In this document: piece by piece, positions 58,329 through 64,000 of the stretch
Position numbering within the stretch: the first letter of the stretch is position 1
Layout: every line of letters begins with the position of its first letter
From: Mikania micrantha
Taxonomy: Eukaryota > Streptophyta > Magnoliopsida > Asterales > Asteraceae
DNA length: 64,000 bases
Direction of reading: 5' to 3'
Assembly: GCA_009363875.1 (NCBI GenBank)
Contig: CM018680.1
Location: 72,668,272-72,732,271, forward strand
Position numbers and translations under genes: made by a program
The notes under the pieces: generated by a model
Told to the model about the DNA's origin: nothing
What the model saw: only the letters and a program-made list of their open reading frames with translations
Database searches by the model: none

Positions 58329-61087
58329 ATGATGTTGTCTGATAACAATTCATGTGGATCAAAGCTCCTCCTAGCTTTGCCTGATGATATATTCGCGGTT
58401 GTCACTCGATCCCTCTCGCCAAAAGATGTGTCTAACCTCTCGATATGTAGCCGAAATCTTTATGCTCATGCAAATTCTGATAAGGTATGGCTAACCCAAT
58501 GTGAATTACTGGGAATGATTCCACATAAAGATCTAATCGAATGGCGAAAAGGGGTTAATTCCTACAAAGCCCTTTGTAGGTTTCTTGTTTATGTTCAGCC
58601 TTTAACCGGGATTTGGGTTCACCAAAACCCTGAACTAGGCAATGTGGTTTATGTCATGCCTGGTTTCATTTCACTTGTTGGATGCAGAATCATCCCACAA
58701 GAACTCGGGCCTTTAGGAATTGAAGGACCGATTCTGTGGTCACCTGTGTTTGAAATCTTAGGCAATGTTGATGGTTCACCTGCTTTCATTTTTCATGGAA
58801 GAGAACGCGACAATAATTATATGTATCCAGGTTCCATTAAAGGTATAGACAGAACCTGCAATATGTTATTACTTGAAGTGGAACCTAGGGAACAAAGAAA
58901 CATCCGTAAAATAGTCCATAGCAAAAGCTTTGTTAGCAATCCAACTCCAGTGGATGAGTTTTCTAGAAAGATTTCTCCATCGGATCGCGTGGTTTCTAAA
59001 TCACAAAGATTGCAGGGTTCTAAACCATCAGTTCCGTTCAGTCGTTTAGCTTTTTGCGACAGAAAGAGGCTTCTTGAAGTTGTTACGAGCCAAATTCGTG
59101 TTAAAGTGTCACAATCAGGTGATGGCTTATGTTTTCCTTGCTTGGAAACTGAGGATTTTAGTAAATTAAGAGAAAGGCGGATATGCCTTATGCAAATGTA
59201 CAACAATGGGTTGAATACTGATCCTACACAATCAGATTTGGGTGAAATTAGGAAGTTTTTTGAAAATTCTCAGCATTACAAAGACATGCATCGAATACAA
59301 AGTTGCAAAAAGAAATCACTTGCAGGGTATTTTAGGGATAGTTTCAAGCATATAATTGGGAAATCAAATTCCATTAATGGAAGCCATGAACATTCAAAAA
59401 GCTCTTCAAGTAATGAGAACAATAAGCATGCACAGTTTCAAGAGTTTTTGAGGTCTGGAGATACAATAGGCTTAACATTGCATGCTTCAACTGCAAGATT
59501 ATCTTCTTATAGAGCATGGCCCAATATGTATGATAGCCGATTTGCTCTATACAAGTTACCCAAACAGGAACCGTTGACTGGTCAAGAACACGCGGGTCTA
59601 TGGGGTGGAACTTTTGGCTGGCCACCCGGGAAGCCTTCTGCTGACAAACCAGGAAAAGCTTTGTTCTTTTTGTTGTTGTCATATGAAGAATCTCAGGGTC
59701 AACGCCATCTGATTGGAACCAAAATCTTGGAAGGGACCCACTATGTTTTGCACCCAAATGGATCTGCTATGTTTATAGTAAACATCAACGAGCCTTCGGA
59801 TGAATCATTCCCATGGGATTGTGATGGTGATTCCAGTTTTCTTGATTTGAAAGAGGTGTTTAGTGGTGAAGGTATCGCCAATGGGTATGGGTTTAGGTAT
59901 CCAGGTTCTAAACCAGGCTCATTGTTTGTGTTTGAAAATGGGATGCTTGTTTTCGTGTGGAAGGAAGCTAGAGCAGTGTTGACTTTGCAGAGGGTCAACT
60001 TGCAAGATCTTTTGAAGAAAGGTGAAAGGATGCCTCCTCTTCCACCAATTGCCAATTTTTCTTATTTGACTAAGTCGTATTCGAATGTGTATGCTGGATT
60101 CTCCAACTCCTCGAATCACATATCTTCACCTAGGTATGTATTTTTCCACAATTATAGTGTCTTTTTAATTGTTTATGTTTGTATGATTGTGATATACATG
60201 CCTTAAATGTTACATGAGATTTGTATAATTGTAACATACTAAAATGAAAACTGTAACATAAAAAAGAAAATAAAAAACAAAGTTGTTATGATAAGGTCTT
60301 CCTACAATTGCATTTAACCTGTTATCAAGTCGTGTTAATAAAGCATTAATGCAGAAATAAGTATCCAACTTTATTCAAATTTCTACTTAGGTAACCATCT
60401 TTTGTTGCCCAAATTATCTTATCTGCTGTGAAGGTTAAAGATGAATCAAATTTTTTCATGCTTTGACAGTTTTTTATGGGTGAAAACAAATTGGAAATAG
60501 AAAATAAACCAAAGCTGGTTACTTTTTAATGCAGTTAACCCTTTCATAAACAATCTTTGAGTTGTTAGATGTGTTGTATGGTTATCAAACAATAGAAATC
60601 GTGAAGCTCGATGTAGAAGTTGATTTTTTTTTAAGAGAGTGTGACACTTTTAGTTAGTCAATATATTGGTGGTCAATTTGGAACTTCAAGGAGGAAATGA
60701 TTCAAGTACAAGGAAGAGAAAATTTAAGGTCAAATTTCATGTATTTATCTTATGGATAATTCTATTGGTTTAGGGGCTTTTTCAAGGAGGAAGGAGTCGA
60801 AGAAACGAGTGGAGTCATAGCTACCAGAAAGTCGGTGTCGGGTATTCGTATTGGAAGAATATAGGAGTTGTTGATTCTTCCATTTTATATTTCTGTGCTA
60901 AAAATGATATGTAATAAAACATTTGAGCTCTTAAATTTGCATTTTTTACACTGTAATGCCCTTTGCAGCTTTCATTCCTTAGTTTACTTAATAACTTTTG
61001 ATCCTAAGTTTGTAAATTCAGTAGATATTTCAAATTATGATGATGATGAACCCGTGTATGCATTTTGGCAGGACGGGTTGTTCATAA
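58329..61087 (+). CDS. F-box protein, At5g39450-like
   Basis: The long first coding exon runs 58329-60133 (start at the first of two adjacent ATGs). It has an N-terminal F-box (about residues 13-58: LPDDIFAVV...VSNLSICSRNL...VWLTQCE), which binds SKP1 in an SCF ubiquitin ligase. A large plant-specific region of about 540 residues follows, with no kelch or LRR repeats; it matches in memory the Arabidopsis protein At5g39450. A Ser/Asn-rich stretch lies near residues 345-365. At 60133 the frame meets a good donor (AG|GTATGT). I propose the acceptor at 61070-61071 (TTTTGGCAG), adding four residues and a TAA at 61085-61087, for 606 residues; that last exon is tentative. The substrate is unknown. 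Confidence 0.88.
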
Positions 61088-61167
61088 GATTGATCATGCC
61101 AGTGAACCATGTGGACCGATTTCATGATGCTGAGGCTTCTTCTGTATGGTTAATTTAAGGTAATATC

Positions 61168-61170
<3 letters not shown>

Positions 61171-61198
<28 letters not shown>

Positions 61199-61223
61199 TG
61201 TATGTATGTATGTATGTATGTAT
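61171..61223. repeat. TGTA tetranucleotide microsatellite
   Basis: About 13 TGTA units in a row, probably just beyond the F-box gene's coding end. Confidence 0.95.
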
Positions 61224-62569
61224 CGCAGGTGGCTGCTCATACAAACATTAGCATTGAAACTATACGGCGTGTGACCTAATATGGTCTGTCGATCCAAAAG
61301 ATCCTAATAAACCTGAGTGTGCGTGTTACTAAATAAGCACATAACTGTCATAACAGATCAAATCAGTCATGTTATAATTGTATTTTGTAGCTACATATTG
61401 CAAGGAAATTTCAAGCTCCTTGATTATTAACATTCTAGTATTGTTGTGCAACTTTTGAAGGAGCCAAATTGTCATTATGGTTGGTTTGGGCATTTTTGCC
61501 ACTCAATAGACTATGAATTATTGGCAAGTTTCATGGAGTAGCATAATATGCAAAACTTTCTATTTTGGACTCCTAACAATATTTACTGGATATCATCAAA
61601 GTTTTACATATGATTTTGAAGATAGATTTTTAAAATAAAACCTTGTGTTAAAAAAAATCTAAATGGGTGTATCCTTAAATATATATGTTTCAAGTTTTCT
61701 AATACTTAAAACATGTTTGAAATATTCTTTTTAAATAGATTTCTTCCCACCAATTCTTTTTTATACTTTTTAAGTGTTCTGTAAAATCTCAAAAACCTTC
61801 TACACACTTTTTATAAGTTTATAGAACTTCTCAGTTGATTTGATTTGATTTCCTTATAAACTTCGCTTTTATAAAATTTTATTTGCTTATATAAAAGTTG
61901 GTACAACTCTTCTCATATTCCAAGTTTTTTAACTTATATTTTGATTATCCTTTGTATTCATCTTTGTAATTAATCTTTAATTCTATAAACAAGATTTTGT
62001 TTTTTTTATTATCTACAGCTTTGTCCCTATAATCCTATATTATCTTAGTTGATTTGACTATTTCAATATTTCTTTCTGATACATACTTTTTTACATAAAC
62101 AAACAATACAACCTTTAGTTATAAATCAGAACAAGAATGCTAAAAAAAATATATGAAAAAGTCTCTCATGGTAAGTTTATATAACTGTAACTAAGTTTAT
62201 ACATTACTAGTTTAATTAGAACTCATGGAACTTGATATTGAGCCTTGAATCATTCAGATACTCGCTTCGCAATCGAACCAAGCAACCGCATGTTCATCCA
62301 TACGCAATCGAACCAAACAACATAGCGCGATCTTATGATATTAAAGTAAAATGTATACATTTACTTATGAAATCAGTTGGACAATAGGCCACTGGTACAT
62401 GCCAAAATGTGAGATGGGATGATGAAGTTGATCCAATAATTAGAAGTAACAGCAAGATATGTATAATTAAGTAATAAAGTCCCTTTACATTTAACCTTTT
62501 ATCCCCACCTATGACACTTGATGATTTAGAACAAAAACCACATCCCATCTGTTTACAAGAAGCTGCAGA
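61224..62569. other. Intergenic space between convergent F-box and ferrochelatase genes
   Basis: AT-rich, no gene or transposon end that I can support. It should include the 3' UTRs of both convergent genes. Confidence 0.5.
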
Positions 62570-63911
62570 TCAGGGGAGCAATGGCAACTGCAATGGCAAC
62601 ACACCCCATTGATGAAGAAACCCTTCGCCGGTGCTCACTTCCAAGAACAACAAAACAATCACTGCCAGCATTGCCGCCCGACCATTCCATGTTTCTGCAC
62701 TTTTTGTAAAACCCCACTCCCAAACCGTCACCGGAGCTGGCAGTTCCCGACGTTGTGAATCATATGTTGCCAAAAGCTCTTCTACACTCCCAAGAGGAAC
62801 CAAAGACTGAACAAAACCATGTAACCATAATTTAGAATTTCAAACACCCCTTTACTTATGAACACAGGTGTCTAAACAAGCCGGGCTGCATAAAATGGGC
62901 TTGCTAAAAGCTTGAATTCCAAGCTTGAGCCAGAGCTTCATATTCTTAGCTTAGCTAAAACAAGCTTATTATTTCATATAGATATAAATAATAATTATAG
63001 ATATAAAATCATAATTATATATACACGCAAAAATAATTATAAGTGTATTATAAACAAAAACGAAAATAAGCGAGTGGAGCTCACAACAGCTACTATACCT
63101 AGTGAGTTGATATAGGCAAACTTTGTCTATCTTAAGACCTCACAACTACTACTATACCTAGTAAAACTCACTCATAGCAAATCTATTGACAAGGTCCGAA
63201 GGGTGTGATACAAGCAAATCTTACCTCTATCTTAACAAAGAGGTTGTTTCCATAGACCTCTGGCTATTAAACAAGTAACTAGATAAATTGAGTTTTTTTA
63301 CAGGGATAATAAGCTAATAGAGATCGAGCTTGAAAATTTACTTCCATACATAGCTCAAGCTTTCGAACTCACTTAAGTTGAACTATCCGAGCACAAGCTT
63401 AGGTGAGCTCAGCCTATTTACAACCGTACTTATGAGTTACTTAATTAAGGTCATGTTTTACCTAAAACAGGCTGAAAGTGTTCAACCATGATTAACACAT
63501 TAATTGTTTATAAAGACACTAAAAATGAAAAAAAAAAATGTATTTACCTGTCTAGCTTCAAGATTTGAAACGGCCATGGCTCCTACATATGGGAGGCTTT
63601 CAATAACTGCATCAGCTAAGTCTCTGATGAAAGTTGGTTCACATCCTAATGCAGGAACCCGACCCCATTCCTTTATACCAGATTCTAATGCTAATTCTTT
63701 GTACTCCACGTCGATTTCTTCCAATGTTTCAATGTGTTCACTCACAAAGCTGCCAAAAAATACAATTATGCACTTCCAATATCTGCAATGTGTTAAAAAT
63801 TCAAAAATACCTAATGGGTACGGCAAGAAGACTTTTGACTCCTTTCTCTCCGAGTTCAATAATCGTTTGGTCCGTGTAGGGTTTTAACCATTCGACAGGG
63901 CCAACTCTACT
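62570..63911 (-). CDS. FC2: Ferrochelatase, plastid, with LHC-like C-terminal segment (3' part)
   Basis: Catalyses insertion of ferrous iron into protoporphyrin IX, the last step of heme synthesis. Three minus-strand exons are visible: 63811-63911, 63548-63749 and 62570-62806, with correct GT-AG junctions and phases (178 residues); earlier exons lie beyond the right edge. Exon sequence includes VEWLKPYTDQTI, FVSEHIETLEEIDVEYKELA and GCEPTFIRDLADAV, all conserved in the ferrochelatase core. The last exon adds a linker and a hydrophobic helix with the chlorophyll-binding-like motif ETWNGRAAMLAV, found in plant ferrochelatase 2 and cyanobacterial enzymes. That tail identifies the type that serves photosynthetic tissue. 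The last visible intron (62807-63547) contains an hAT element and a SINE-like piece. The final residues (PLQLPLLP) look slightly longer than usual. Confidence 0.94.
62862..63427. mobile_element. Non-autonomous hAT-like element inside a ferrochelatase intron
   Basis: Perfect 8-bp duplications ACTTATGA at 62854-62861 and 63428-63435. Ends ACACAGGTGTCTAAACAAGCC and (inverted) ACGGTTGTAAATAGGCTGAGC match imperfectly. Subterminal AGCTTGAGC/GCTCAAGC words on both sides. It carries an Au-SINE-like piece. Confidence 0.72.
63085..63275 (-). mobile_element. Au-SINE-like fragment within the hAT element
   Basis: On the minus strand, GGAAACAACCTC, TAGAGGTAAGATTTG and ACTAGGTATAGTAGTAGTTG follow the order of the plant Au SINE 3' half (GGAAACAGCCTC, GGGGTAAGG, ACTGGGTATGTTGTTG) as I recall it. 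A partial second copy of the 3' end lies at about 63085-63115. The 5' half is not clear. Confidence 0.5.
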
Positions 63912-64000
63912 CTGCATCAACATAACAATATAAACACAGAATCACAACTATTAGAAATAGACATTAAAGTTTCTCTTCTTTTTTTAATGGCTGTAGATGA

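Noticed and set aside
60868..61158. 96-codon frame with a plausible-looking C-terminal half
   Set aside because: It spans the proposed last intron and 3' UTR of the F-box gene; no homology recognised. It might be an alternative last exon, but nothing here supports that.

Overview
This is a 64 kb stretch of a plant nuclear chromosome. Evidence: spliced genes with GT-AG introns, a plastid-targeted co-chaperonin, a ferrochelatase with a light-harvesting-type tail, primer-binding sites matching plant initiator tRNA-Met, and many AT-rich plant transposons. The style of the retrotransposon Gag proteins suggests a eudicot, perhaps Asteraceae; that is recall, not a computed result. One assembly gap (N) lies at 37885-37984.

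Four host genes are recognisable: COQ6, the ubiquinone-pathway flavin monooxygenase (+, 10 exons, 3695-7912); the chloroplast co-chaperonin CPN20 (+, 5 exons, 44795-47497); an F-box protein resembling Arabidopsis At5g39450 (+, 58329-61087); and the 3' part of a plastid ferrochelatase with an LHC-like tail (-, 62570-63911, running off the right edge). A fifth unrecognised gene shows only its frame-damaged 3' end just after the gap (37991-38232). These genes act independently; nothing resembles an operon or pathway cluster.

The rest is mostly mobile DNA. (1) 238-3469: a potentially autonomous hAT transposon with an exact 8-bp target duplication, transposase frame broken once, about 225 bp upstream of COQ6; a duplicate of its empty target site lies at 1-69. 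(2) 11667-37884: a Ty3/gypsy (Tekay-like chromovirus) array of the form LTR-internal-LTR-internal-(LTR) with a shared middle LTR. A second retroelement (22488-34254), with 4.7 kb LTRs and only a gag gene, sits in the second internal region, flanked by ATGCA. (3) Ten or more short hAT-type elements, several with 8-bp duplications, plus a Harbinger-like MITE, foldback elements, a Helitron-like 3' end, two SINEs with target duplications, an Au-SINE-like piece, an RTE-LINE-like tail and a 168-bp plastid rpoC1 fragment.

The most unusual signal is in the LTRs. Both retroelement families, whose LTRs look unrelated, carry in the downstream half of the LTR a chain of small hairpins, including tandem repeats whose stems change on both arms together (for example GAGAC/GTCTC, GGAAC/GTTCC, GAAAC/GTTTC, GAGAT/ATCTC). 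In both families the repeats lie between a good splice donor and a good acceptor, suggesting a structured leader intron. A second point is technical: differences between duplicated retroelement parts are nearly all 1-base indels that crowd toward the N gap, so several broken frames may be sequencing errors.
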